Source of the DNA: Multifurca ochricompacta
Taxonomy: Eukaryota > Basidiomycota > Agaricomycetes > Russulales > Russulaceae
Assembly (NCBI GenBank): GCA_022496185.1
Contig: WTXG01000057.1
Span: 124,001-188,000 of the forward strand
DNA length: 64,000 nucleotides
Direction: 5' to 3'
Shown one piece after another: positions 1 to 11,250 of the stretch. Numbering within the stretch: position 1 is the first letter of the stretch; each line of letters opens with the position of its first letter. Position numbers and translations under genes: made by a program. The notes beneath the pieces were generated by a model. It saw only the letters and a list, made by a program, of their open reading frames with translations, had not been told where the DNA came from and made no database searches.

Positions 1-2
1 CA

Positions 3-435
3 CGATTTGGAGTTGATACAAAGAAAGGTAGAACCCGTGATCAATGGAAGGTGGCGTTTGGGGTGAAACCTACCCACCCTCGAGATCCCAACGCCATGGA
101 CACGTCGGCAGATCGCACCAAAGCCCGTGCAGCCCTTACTGATGACGAAAAGAAAAATCTTATGAAGGAAGGGCGTTGCTTTCATTGCCGAGCACAAGGG
201 CATATGTCGCGATTCTGCCCGAAGAAAACCAGTCCATGCTGCTGAAGCAACAGTGGCCACCACTACCACGACACCGCCAGTACAGAACTTACCCACTCCA
301 ATAAAAGAAAACCCGGTTACCGCCCCAAAAACTAAGGAACAGAAGGTGGCAGCAATCTGGGAACATATGATGAACGAAGATGAGGCAGTACGCACCTTAA
401 TCGTCGATAAGGCCTTTGGCCAGAAGGATTTTTGA
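3..435 (+). pseudogene. Gag C-terminal part with CCHC zinc knuckle (G1)
   Basis: The reading frame is open from the window edge and carries a retroviral-type zinc knuckle, CFHCRAQGHMSRFC (CX2CX4HX4C), at about 177-218. This motif binds the element's RNA during packaging. The frame stops at 245. A second open stretch in another frame (about 253-435) continues the conserved Gag tail and ends in KDF-stop. The Gag start and capsid core are outside the window. The same tail occurs in G2 and G3, which supports reading both stretches as one broken Gag. Confidence 0.85.
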
Positions 436-3400
436 TCGGCTCGACCCCATCGGCCTGGGAAAGAGCACTCCATGTTACTTCTGTGTACACTAGTCATTTC
501 AAATCGTTAAAAATACCAGTACATTTTGAAACCAAACAGAAGACGGCCGACAGACGAATATTGATTGACTCTGGAGCTACAGACAACTTCATTAGCCAAC
601 AACTCCAGAGGACGCTAGGACTGGGGACACAGTTACTCCCCCAAGAGAAAAACATTTGGAACATAGATGGGACAGCTAACAAAGCTGGGAAGATCACACA
701 TTGCTGTGATTTAGAAGTACAGGTTGGGGAACGAACAAAGCAGCTTCGCTTCCTCATCACGGATCTAGGAGAAGAAGACATGGTTCTGGATATCCATGGC
801 TGGCAGCATTCGAACCTAAGATCAACTGGGCAGAGGCCACCATGGATAAAGAGTTCTACCCGGTCATCATTACGTCCCTGGGATATGACTACACTGCACG
901 ACACCCTCTTACCCATGCTATTGTCATGGGATCGGCCGTCACCTGGAGTGATGTAGAACCTGTGGATCAGGTGTATTGTTATGTTACGAAAGCGTCAGAA
1001 CTGGCCCAGGCGAGGCACAGAAGAACCCAGAAAAAACATTCGAAGAAGCAGTCCCTACAGAATATCATCAACATTGGAAGGTCTTTCAGAGGAAGAATCA
1101 CAACGCTTCCCTCCTTCTCGACCTTGGGACCATGCCATTGACTTCGTCCTGGATGCCCCGCGATCAGTGGACTGTAAGATCTACCCTCTGTCACAGCCAG
1201 AAAAGGAAGCGCTTTCTACCTTCTGGAAGAACACCTGGCAAAAGGATACATACGACCTTCCAACTGCCTTATGCATCACCCTTCTTTTTCATTAAAAAGA
1301 AGGACAGGAAACTGCGACCGGTACAGGATTACAGACGGATTAACGAACTCATGGTGAAAAATAACTACCCACTTCCTCTATCTCAGAAATCATCGACAAA
1401 ATGCATGACAAAGCCTATTTTCAAAATGGACGTTCGTTGGGGATACAATAACATTCGCATCCGAGAAGGCAACCAGCCCAAAGCCGCCTTCAAGACCAAT
1501 CAAGGACTTTTCGAACCCAACATTATGTTCTTTGGCTTGACGAACTCACCAGCAACCTTCCAGGCCATGATGAATCACATTTTCCGAGACCTGATCCTCA
1601 CAGAAGAGGTTGTGGTGTATATGGATGATATCCTGGTAGCCACGAAAGATGACATTCACCACCACCGAACCCGAGTTCACAAGGTACTGAAATCCTGGCA
1701 AAACATGATCTCTACCTGAAACCTGCCAAATGTTCCTTCAAACAGAAAACGGTTGAATATCTGGGTGTTATCCTAGAAGGGGGGCAAGTGCGCATGGACC
1801 CTGTAAAGGTGCAAGGCATTTGAGAATGGACTGCTCCGCAGTGTACCAAGGACGTCAGATCGTTTATCGGATTTTGCAATTTCTATCGACGCTTTGTCAA
1901 GGGATTCTCGGCTATCGCTCACCACTTAATGATTGTTGAAGAAAGACGTGCCCTGGCACTGGGACGAACTACAACAGAAAGCATTTGACCAGATAAAAGC
2001 AATTATCAGCTCGAGCCAGTTCTTATCCAACCTGACCTGGCCAAGCCCTTTGAACTGGAGGTTGATGCTTCCATGTATGCCAATGGCGCAGTCTTATCAC
2101 AAAGAGATACTGGAGGAATTCTTCATCCCATCGCATTCTACTCGGAAATGTTCTCACCAGCAGAAAGAAACTATGACATTTGGGACAGGGAATTATTGGC
2201 TATCGTTAAAGCATTATGACATTGGCGACCATACTTGGCTGGATCCCCACACAAAACCTCATCTACACAGACCACTCCAACCTTTTGTACTGGAGAGAAC
2301 CACACAAGATCAGCCACGAATAGCACGAGAAGTCTTAGAGCTTGAAGAGTACAACTTCACGCTCAAGCACTTACCTGGAGCTCGTAATGCACAGCTGACA
2401 CCCTGTCTAGACCAACCAGACGAGATGAAGGGGAAAACGACAATGATAATATCGTCGTTTTACCAGAAGATGTCTTCACAAAGACCGCTGTTGTTAGCCT
2501 CCATGACATGGATCTATGGGCCCAAGTACGCAGAACATGAACCAGGAACTGTGCAAATCCTGGGCAGAGCCGCATAACATAAAAATGAAAGACGGCCTCT
2601 GGTGGAAGGACGGTGATCGATTGGTTGTCACCAGTGGCGACAACATTAAGAGGGGGGTGATTCATTTTCACCATGACCTTCCCTCTGCAGGACACCCTGG
2701 CATCGCAAATACCTACGCCCTTGCCAAACGAGACTACTGGTGGCCAAACATGAAAAAGGATGTCGAAGCATATGTCAAAGGATGCGCAGAATGCCAGGCA
2801 AACAAAGTAAACACTCACCCAAGACCACCGGCACTTTCACCCATTACACCAACTGCAACAGCTCCCTTCCAGACCATTGCCATGGATTTCATTGTCAAAC
2901 TCCCACAATCACAGGGTATGACTCGATACTCACCATCACGGACCATGACTATTCAAAGGCCGCCCTCTTCATCCCCTGTAACGAGACGATATCAGCAGAA
3001 GGAGTTGTGAAACTCTACCTGGACCATGTCTACCGCATTATGGACTGCCGCAGAAGATTATTTCTGACCGAGACCCACGATTTGCTTCCATGTTCACACA
3101 AGCCCTCTGTAAACGTCTCAATATTCAGCAGAACATCTCTACCACATATCACCCCCAGACGGATGGACAGTCAGAGCGGACAAATCAATGGCTGGAACAA
3201 TATCTTCGATTTTGGTGTAACGAACAACAGAACGACTGGGCAGAGTGGCTGGGACGGCTGAGTTCGCGCACAATAGCTGGCCGAATGGAACGACGAAGAC
3301 CACTCCCTTCTCTCTTATTATGGGATGGGACCCTCGTACCACATGGACAGACAAACCCACAAATGTACCGTCTGTGGCACAGCGTATCGACCAATGGGAG

Positions 3401-3912
3401 GAAATACAGAATTGGCCAGTAGAAACCTTCAGAAGGCGCAAAGGACCCTGGCTGAGAAGCCCACTAAGTTTACGCCCTACCAGGTCGGAGACAAGTCTGG
3501 TTAGAAGGGCACAATATCCATACGTTCACCCAACGGCAAAATTAGCTCCCAGATGCCACAGCCCCTTCGTAATTGCACAGAAACTCTCGGATGTTACGTA
3601 CAAGCTCACATTACCCGCCACCTGGAAGATACATCCCGTCTTCCACACCAACCTTCTAACGCCATACAAAGAAACCGCCATTCACGGACGAACTTTCCCA
3701 GACCTCCCCCTGACCTCGTTGATGGAGAACCAGAGTGGGAAGTGGAACATATTGCCGACGCCAAATGGAAGGGTCGAGGACGTAATCAAAGGCTCCATTA
3801 CTTGATCAAATGGAAGGGATTCCCAGATGCCGACAGCTTGTGGGAACCTGCTGCGGATGTCTTTGCGCCCAAACTATCGAAGACTTCTATAGACACCACC
3901 AGAGGCAGATAA
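432..3912 (+). pseudogene. Pol polyprotein: protease, RT, RNase H, integrase, chromodomain (G1), frameshifted
   Basis: Pieces in several frames add up to a full Pol. The aspartic protease motif IDSGATDNFI lies at about 566-595. Reverse transcriptase carries FFFIKKKDRKLRPVQDYRR and the catalytic VVYMDDILVA near 1610-1640. RNase H remnants follow to about 2400. The integrase HHCC finger (HHDLPSAGHPG ... CAECQANK) is at 2670-2810 and the integrase core begins AMDFIVKLP near 2880. A chromodomain, [17 protein letters not shown], lies near 3800-3855. Compared with G2, single-base losses or gains are visible near 790 and 1010-1040 and again in the RNase H and integrase regions. Pol overlaps the end of Gag in the -1 frame. 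Confidence 0.9.
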
Positions 3913-3974
3913 AGAGCCGAGAAAATACGAGTTGCTGAACAGCTCTCTCCCCACAACTGACCAGAAATTCACCC

Positions 3975-5159
3975 ATGTCATCATCTAAGATCCACGCCTC
4001 TGCTGCCATCGATGCGTTTCCCGTACTTACTCCTGTGCATCCTCCTTCTCGCCCACTTTCTCCTATTGACTACAATGCGACCGCCCAAGTGGCCCAAGGG
4101 GACAGAATCATCGACATCGACGAAGATTTTAATTTGCCCAAACACCCCCATCCCAACGATTGATTGACATTGACTTCGGCGATGAATCCCCGAATTCCTT
4201 TCTTCCCCAACGACCCCAACTCCCAGTTTTATTTCCCACTCATGATCCCATCACCAAGAACAACAGCACTACGGAGGTGGCCAAATATATTATTACACCA
4301 ACGAAGGTATGGATGTAGCCGGGTGTTTAGAGAAAGGAGGGCCTGTCTATGGGGCCCCAGTCTACCTTGAGGAGAAGAACGTCGGCGACTACACTATGTC
4401 CTAGGGCCCGAACATTTGCAACACCTCTCGGCCCACGACCCATGCACCTTTGCGATCAATGAAGTGCTTCAGGACCTACGAATGCCATGACTGACCGCCG
4501 AAATTGCACGACTTCGTAAGTTCCAGGCACTTCGGGACAACTTAGAGATGCAACGCCGCGACTATGAGCGGCAGATGGTAAAGATCAATCGGGGGGTTTT
4601 CAACATAGAGCATCACCTGGCGAGCATCAGGATGAGGTTGGAACAAGGAGAGGCATACCAGACTATTTCTGAACGGTACGCTGATATCTTTGCGCGACCA
4701 CTCCCTCATCGCCACCTCGACCTTGTGCCCCGGCTTAACCCTCACTGCTTCAAAATGCCACGCCTCCATGAAAACCCCGATGGCAAGCTTTGCTGGCACT
4801 GCAGCAGCAAGTACCATCTCAGCTGGTGCTGCCCTAAGGCCGCGAAACGATGCCAACACTGTCAGAGCACCTCGCATTGGAGTCGCCAATGCCTATTCCG
4901 ACGACTCATGCAGGCACCCACCATCCAGAACCCCTCAGGGTGGTGCGGCAAATGTCTCTCTCACAACACCGGTCATCGAGAGATCGACTGTCATGTTTAC
5001 GACAGCTGCTTTCGCTGTGGGAGACGGGGGCCCTACGGTTTTCTATGAACACACGTTTGCCCCGCAGACGAAGAAAAGGAAAACTACGATGCTGATCACT
5101 ACGCTGTAGCCGACAACTATCTCTCCCTGGTTCAGGATGACGATGGTATGCCAATCTAG
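3975..5159 (+). pseudogene. ORF3, tandem zinc-knuckle protein downstream of pol (G1), broken
   Basis: This is the decayed G1 copy of the ORF that is intact in G2. It starts MSSSKIHASAAIDAF, is frameshifted near 4160 and 4260, and is open again from about 4548 to 5046. That stretch has a predicted coiled-coil segment and knuckles CWHCSSKYHLSWCC, CQHCQSTSHWSRQC and CGKCLSHNTGHREIDC, plus a fourth cysteine cluster ending CGRRGPYGFL. A TGA interrupts it at about 5046 and the family's acidic tail (LVQDDDG) ends at 5159. Function is unknown; RNA or nucleocapsid binding is the simplest guess. Confidence 0.8.
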
Positions 5160-5189
5160 CTGGCTCTGCTAGGACTTAGAGGGGGGTAA

Positions 5190-5781
5190 TGTTATGAACC
5201 CCATGGCGTCGTCTTGTTTCCTTTTCCTCACATGACATGACCTTTGACCCTGTTTGTCCCTTTGTTGACCGTGTTATGACTTCCTTTGTACCTATTTGTT
5301 CCTTATCTTTGACCCAAGGCTGTGCTTATCTCTGACTCATACCTTACATCAGAACGCTTACGTATTTTCCCACCAGAATCGCGACTATACCAGATTTGTC
5401 TACGTATATTCTCACCTGGCCCACTTGACTCCGTTCCCTCTTCGGATACATTATGACTTCGTTGATACGCCGAGTACGATACTCCGATTCAGACTCCGAT
5501 CTCTATTACGTATATAAGGCCTGCCTAGATAGCCTGTATGCCTTAGACTCGACTTCTTAATCGACTTGGTGCATTACCTTCTGGGTGATTCCTAAGACCC
5601 AACCTTTGAATTGTCTCAGTGCTTCTGGCACTCTTCCGCTCACCGGTACTAAGGGATTAGCTCCTTGGTATTGACTTCTCACTCGAACTCCGTGTACTTG
5701 AAAGACAGTGCACACCTGACTTCGTAGTTTTGCTACACGACTTATCACACGTCGTGACGAACGCCCGCACCAGGCGTTACA
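5190..5781 (+). repeat. 3' LTR of G1 (family A, subfamily A2), 592 bp
   Basis: It begins TGTTATGAACC and ends GGCGTTACA. A TATA box (tatataagg) lies at about 5511-5519, and AGACTCGACTT, the putative self-priming sequence, follows about 30 bp downstream. It closely resembles the solo LTR at 57487-58083 and is more distantly related to the G2 LTRs. Confidence 0.9.
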
Positions 5782-6210
5782 CTCTTGACCCAGATGCTGC
5801 TGTAGGCTCTGGTTTCCCTTCGACTTCAGCTTCAGCTCTTTGATGTGCCTTTGGCATTTGGGCTGAGCCTCCGTCCTTTGCTCTGACTTCAGTCCACTTG
5901 GGAGCACTGTCCACGCTGTGGCTGAGTTATGACTCCCCCTTCCTTCTGACCTCAGCCTTGGTCTGTTCATTGTGCCTTTGGCACAGCAGCCAGGTCTTGC
6001 CCCACTCACAGGCCTTGGGGGATTAGCTCCCTTTGGCCTACTCATCCCATCTCCCTCCATGCTTGGTTATAGTGCATTCCCTTCCAATCTCATTGAGGCT
6101 AGGATGTGAGTTCAGCTTGTTGAGCCAACCTCACTGAGGATCTTTAGACTGCTAGTGGACCTGTGCTGGATTGTGCATGTCACACATGATATGCCCTGCT
6201 GAGCATAACA
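5782..6210 (+). repeat. 3' part of a second LTR type (family F), host of the G1 insertion
   Basis: The segment ends in GAGCATAACA. It is similar, in reverse complement, to parts of 22340-22560 (for example the stretch around gggagctaatccccta). It directly follows the G1 LTR, so G1 probably inserted into this older LTR. Its left part would lie beyond G1, outside the window. Confidence 0.55.
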
Positions 6211-6706
6211 ATTACCCTACCACATCTGCTTTCTTTCATTCCCTCTTTGATTGCTATTTACTTCTCTTCCAAACCCATACTCAATCCTTTTATATCCACA
6301 ACCCCCCTTTTAAGACCTTTCCACCAAGTGTGGTTTTACCTTTCACTATTTACCTAAATAGTTACTACTGTTCACCTAGTAGCTACTCTGTTCCATAGTA
6401 GCCACACAACTTGGGACAAACCCTGAAGCACAAATAAATTAGATTTAAAAAAAAAAAAAAACCAGCAAAGCAAGCAAGGCTCAAGCTTGATGATGGTGGT
6501 TCAAGGGATGTTCACTATTAGGTTACTACTCAAAAATGTTGTCTACATGTCACATGACTTTGATTTGTAATGATCTTTCGTTAATCGTTGATAACCTTCA
6601 GATAGCCTTCCTTTTTAAATTATTATTACAAATCAAAATCGTGTGACAATATTACCACTTTAGGGATGGCAGAGTGGGGGAGAGTTGGGTGAGCTCCCTG
6701 GGATTC
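6211..6706. other. Gene-free stretch with an A tract
   Basis: No convincing gene was found. A run of about 14 A at 6449-6463, preceded by aaataaattag, could be the tail of a retroposed sequence. The part from about 6560 (tttgtaatgatc ... accactttagggatggcagagtgggggagag) recurs inverted at 40480-40660, next to P450 copy 3, so it belongs to the old duplicated segment or to a small repeat. Confidence 0.4.
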
Positions 6707-6715
6707 GAGATGGAC

Positions 6716-7060
6716 AGTGAATGCAATTCACCCCGCAGTTTGACGAATCACGTGATGTAAAGTAAACAACAGCAAACTCTGTTGAACCAAGATAGCGGTA
6801 CAAGAGGTTCCGGGATAGCGGTTCGACATGATTACGATCACGCGTAGATAACACAACTCAAAAACGTGTTCATCTAAGATCTGACATGTGATCAAATCAT
6901 ATCATTAGATGAGATAACTCAATAACGCGTTCATTTAAACCAGTAGCCAATATAGTACATAGATCTGCTATAGATAAAGCAGTTGCTATCGCATTATTGA
7001 CTACAGCTAAGCCTCTAAGTCTAATCAAGGTGAGATAGCTAGCAGTGATGTAGCAAGCTG
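6716..7060 (+). repeat. Left terminal inverted repeat of the MULE
   Basis: It starts AGTGAATGCAATTCACCCCG and is the reverse complement of the right end, apart from an internal segment of about 70 bp around 6880-6950. The inner boundary is approximate. Related, decayed sequences lie near 14890-15225 and 32050-32240. Confidence 0.85.
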
Positions 7061-7221
7061 CGCTATACCTGTTCCACACGTGATGTACATAGAGACAAAC
7101 AATACATTGTTGATTGTTTTGGCAGACGTTCCAATACTCGGTTAGATCAATTGATCCCAGCTATCAACACCCATCCTAACGTGCCTCACTTCTCCCAAGC
7201 CCACCTCATAGCTATCTAGAG

Positions 7222-10200
7222 ATGGCAGAGTCAAAGAAGTGTGCAAAATGCAAGAAGTCCCTAGGCCTCGAAAAATTTCCACTGAAGGCAAATGTTTTAA
7301 CATGCAGCGCAACATGTTCTCTCTGCACGATAAAGGCAAAAGGCAATAGACAGGCCAAGAAGAACTTGGAGAAGGTTCAGAACTTTGAAACTAATGGGGT
7401 TCAGGATGTGTCAGATGAAAGCTTATCTGTCTTGCCACTAAATGAATATTTGACTTTCCTGGGAAGGCAGAAAGATGTGATCAAGGTCGAAGCAAATGTG
7501 AATATCAAGGATTTAGTGGGTTACACTGTTAGGAGGGAGCGCGCAGATGCCATTGTCAATCTGATGTGGGAAGTGATGAGTTATCGGTTCCTGTGCGTAA
7601 CACTTCTTTCTTTTCATTACAAAATTATGAATCTCTTCATATCAGTTACCATAGTAAATATGACCACAAACGATCTGCGGGCACATCAACACGTTACATA
7701 TACAATTGTGCCCAAAATACCGATCGGCAGCATGCCTCATCAAAGAGCCACCAAGAAGGTGTCAAAAATCGTGATAAAGAATCAATGGAAACCTTTGACT
7801 GCTCTGGTTGGATACATATAACCTTATCCAACCATTCTAATGTCATCTTCATTAAATTAACACACTGTGAGGATCATGTCCCATATTGGCCTATTGATAT
7901 CCCAGAAGAAGTTGAGCGATACATCCAAATTAACCTCAAATTAACCCCAACGCAGGTAAGTAAACATCATTGGGTCTTGTCTACAAAATATTCACACCTT
8001 ATAATAAGCTCTGGACTGAGATTCTGAAGAAGCATCCAAAGCCGTCCTTCACGCACAAATCCATCTATCAATTATGGTCACGAATGTCCAGTCGTACCTG
8101 GAAAAGGGATGAGGATGAAGTCCAGTCAGCATGGCTGCTTCTTGAAGAGTTTAAAATGCCATCACCAGATCGCCTGTACACCGTGGAATCAATACCCATT
8201 GAAGAGGATGAGGGCATCACAGTTATTGCGTTTGCACTACCCGAAATTCTTCGCCAATGGGGAGGGCGTCTCCGTGAACTACAGTTAGATTCTGCATGTG
8301 AGTCTTCCATTTACAAATAACAACTTGAAGCTGACCTGACAATGGCCAGGGAACACAAATGGAGCGCGTTTCGAAGTTTTCGCACTTCTCGGTGAAATCT
8401 ACGGGTCAGGGTTACCCCTTGGATATCTCCTGATTCAGTCAAACATTGGTGAACCGGGAGCCAAAGAACTATTTATCAGCCGTTTCATTTCATACATCAA
8501 CAATCATTGGAATTTGCGGATTATTTTTACACTTACAGACAAGGATTGGTCAGAAATAAATGCATTTCTTGCTGTCATACCAGATGCAAAGCATCAAATT
8601 TGCTATTGGCATGCCATCCGAGCGGTCAAGATGCGCTTGTCAACCCTACGACGTGCCCCAGCACCCTATAATGTCAAAGTTGCAAAAGCTGAGTTCAGCT
8701 GGATTGACAAATCATTCATCCTGGTTCATCAATCTAGTGATAAGGTTTGTGTCCGCACGTGTCGCGTTTAAAATTCATTATGACAAAAATCGACAGCCTG
8801 GAACACATTATGTTGCTACGAAAGCAATTCCTCGACTTTTGGTACGCCTAAACGGAGTCCTACAAACGCTCAATATGCCTCCGAAGGAGCGGCTAACCAT
8901 CCGAATTCCCCCGATCCCAATATCCGATGTATCCCGGCTACCCACCACTGACTCCGATCCATCTCCATCAAGTAATGAGGGGGTTGAGGTGGATCTTGAC
9001 GAGTTGTCAGATGAGGGCGGTGATCTAATAGACAAGCTCGATGAATGGCTTGGTTCTGATTCAGATCCAGGCTCCGAGTTGGGTGAGGCAGACGAAGATG
9101 ATCCAGAATGGGATTTTGAAGAGGGTGAGACACAAGTGAAGGACATCGCATATGTATTTTGCCCAGTGCCCCACAGAAAACAGATCCTCCATCTCTTCAC
9201 AAAGCACTTCTGTCAGCATCCGGCTTTTTCTGAACGGAACGAGGGACCATGCAGTGCAACAGAAATCCGCAAGCGCGCTATCATAGAGATGTATCATTTC
9301 TGTCACCAACGGGGACTTCGGGAAGTGTGGGGATACCTCTGGACATCGTGGTATGTGCTACCAAAGTGGAAACTCTGGGCACGCTCGACATCTCCATATG
9401 TATCTCGGTGGCGAACAACGATGGGAACTGAAAACCTCTGGAGGCAGTTAAAACACAATCACCTGCACCACATGCTTCGACCTCGCCTTGACCTCCTTGT
9501 TTGGATTATCATAACTAAAATCACACCCGAGTACATTGTGCGTGCAGAAGTCCTTGAAGACACACATCGTTTGGGTCGCTCGAAGCCGCTTTCAACTTAT
9601 CAAAGGTACTTCAAGATGTCTTGGAAACAGCTCGCGGAAGCGTCCATCAGCAATGTTATCTATGTCACAGATGTTACTACATGGACATGCAATTGTGGAC
9701 AGCAAAAGTATCACAGCCAGCACCTCTGTAAGCACCTTGTCCAATCGGTACAGCCTCCCCCCATGCACTTCTGGCATCAAGTTGTCCGTCGCCACGTTTT
9801 GCCACTTTATCGCCACCCTGCTCTTGTACGCAATATTGAAGGGATGGAGGTTGAGCACCTGGATCCAGATGAAGGCAGTATCACTGATGGAGATGACCAT
9901 ATTTGGATAGGAAATCCAGATATGCTGGTGGAAGGCCAATGGAGAGAGTTTGATCTTGAGGGGATGCTAGGCAAGTGGCCGCAGAGCGTGATGTCGACGA
10001 GTACTGAAGAAATGTCATCGTCGGCCAAACTTGACATGGAAGAGGTACAAGAACTGCTCAATGATGGAGATGAGAGTGATCTTGAAGAAGAAGTACGTCA
10101 ATGACTCAAACAATCATCAGAATAGCTACTCATTCCCATCAAAGCTACGAATCAAGATTAATGCACTTTTGTCACGGGCAGACGAGCTTGTTGAGGCAGC

Positions 10201-10429
10201 CAAGATTATCCGATCGCAACTCCCGCACAAAAATCGAATCTGGATCAACAGCATGGTGTCGCAGGACATTGGAGCCGATGCTAGTCGTCTGGTAAAGGAT
10301 GTTCAACATCTAGAGAAGACAGGAACACGACGACCGCGCACCTGGGCCCGCGCTGGTGATCGTGAGGCTGCACAGACCTCACGGAATACCATGGGATATC
10401 AAATCCGAGGTAAGAACTTAGATTCATGA
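7222..10429 (+). CDS. MULE transposase, six exons, about 979 aa, apparently intact
   Basis: It would cut and move the surrounding element by binding its terminal repeats. Exons: 7222-7586, 7646-7955, 8009-8297, 8350-8744, 8797-10092, 10145-10429. Introns are 52-59 nt with GT and AG ends, and the exon lengths keep one frame to the stop. The N-terminus has a cysteine cluster (CAKCKKSLG ... CSATCSLC). The DDE core shows LDSAWNTNGARF (first D, formed across the third junction) and TDKDWSEINA (second D), followed by AKHQICYWHAIRAVK. An acidic stretch follows at about 8990-9130, then a SWIM zinc finger, CNCGQQKYHSQHLCKH, at 9688-9735. The start is the first ATG of the open frame. If the last intron is not used, the protein ends at 10104 instead. 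Confidence 0.87.
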
Positions 10430-10599
10430 TGATTTACTTCTACATTCCATGTAATGTATAATACAGCTTGCATATTTTATTCTATGTACTAAAAAAATGG
10501 TTTCCTGCTGTTGAACGCCCAAAACTGAAATACACGACTCCAATGTGATAAGATTGCGCTTTGTTCTTGAATTCATGGAACAGACATAGCACAAATTTG

Positions 10600-10882
10600 T
10601 ACTAGATACTACATCACTACTAGCTATCTTGCCTTGATTAGACTTAGAGCTTAGATGCAGAATAATGTGGTAGCAAGTGCTTTATCTATAGCAGATCTAT
10701 GTACTATATTGGCCACTAGACTAAATGAACGCGTTTTTGAGTTGTGTTATCTACGCGTGATCGTAATCATGTCGAACCGCTATCCCGGAACCTCTTGTAC
10801 CGCTATCTTGGTTCAACAGAGTTTGCTGTTGTTTACTTTACATCACGTGATTCGTCAAACTGCGGGGTGAATTGCATCCAGT
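10600..10882 (-). repeat. Right terminal inverted repeat of the MULE
   Basis: Read on the minus strand it begins ACTGGATGCAATTCACCCCG and follows the left repeat for about 280 bp. The 9-bp duplication GAGATGGAC follows at 10883. Confidence 0.85.
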
Positions 10883-10891
10883 GAGATGGAC

Positions 10892-11250
10892 GAGCCGAAA
10901 TTAACACCAACACCAAAGGACATAAACTCGCTTCTCTTCTCTACCATGGCTTCGACAGCACTTGATAAGTGCTTACTCATGCCACAGATGCTAAGACGAT
11001 GATGACTCATTATGCCGAATAATACCGCATAAGTACCGGCCTTCCCGCCAAATGTTGAACTCACCACCCCTTGCCCCCACCCTCCCCCAATGGTGTTATA
11101 CGAGCCCTCAAGATTATATACCTTAAGAAAGTGGATAAACATTAAATGGTTCCCCGACGCTTATAATACCTCAGGTATTAATGTGGCCCCACTCCACCTC
11201 TCTCCGTCAACTCACCATTCTCCCGTGATCTTCCAGCAATCTCGAGAGTT
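10892..11250 (+). promoter_or_regulatory. Upstream region of P450 copy 1 with TATA-like box and short upstream ORF
   Basis: It is homologous to the upstream regions of P450 copies 2 and 3. A TATA-like ttataat lies at 11161-11167. An upstream ORF of 15 codons, ATG at 11181 and TGA at 11226-11228, is conserved in copy 2 (33999-34046). It may lower translation of the P450, but this is inference. Confidence 0.5.

Larger units (their letters stand above)
1..5781 (+). mobile_element. Ty3/gypsy chromodomain retrotransposon G1, 5' end outside window
   Basis: The window opens inside gag and runs through pol, an extra zinc-knuckle ORF (ORF3) and a 3' LTR. The order of protease, reverse transcriptase, RNase H, integrase and chromodomain is that of chromoviruses (Ty3/gypsy, Tf1/sushi group). 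Several single-base frameshifts break pol and ORF3, so this copy looks dead. A purine-rich tract (aggacttagaggggggtaa) directly precedes the LTR and fits a polypurine primer. The 5' LTR and left target duplication lie outside the window, so integrity cannot be judged. Confidence 0.93.
6716..10882 (+). mobile_element. Complete Mutator-like DNA transposon (MULE), 4.17 kb
   Basis: The element has long terminal inverted repeats: 6716 to about 7060 on the left and about 10600 to 10882 on the right. The outer 130 nt or so are almost identical. The left repeat carries an extra segment of about 70 bp. It is flanked by exact 9-bp direct repeats GAGATGGAC at 6707-6715 and 10883-10891, the size expected for Mutator insertion. 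The duplicated P450 segment at 33661-33690 lacks the element and matches the joined flanks, which independently fixes the boundaries. The cargo is one transposase gene. Confidence 0.93.

Noticed and set aside
5557..6060. 167-aa minus-strand frame across LTR sequence
   Set aside because: It spans the G1 LTR and the neighbouring LTR remnant, so it is a composite of unrelated repeats.
8740..8800. Frame change in the MULE transposase considered as a frameshift
   Set aside because: A 52-nt GT-AG intron at 8745-8796 joins both frames in phase, like the other introns of the gene.
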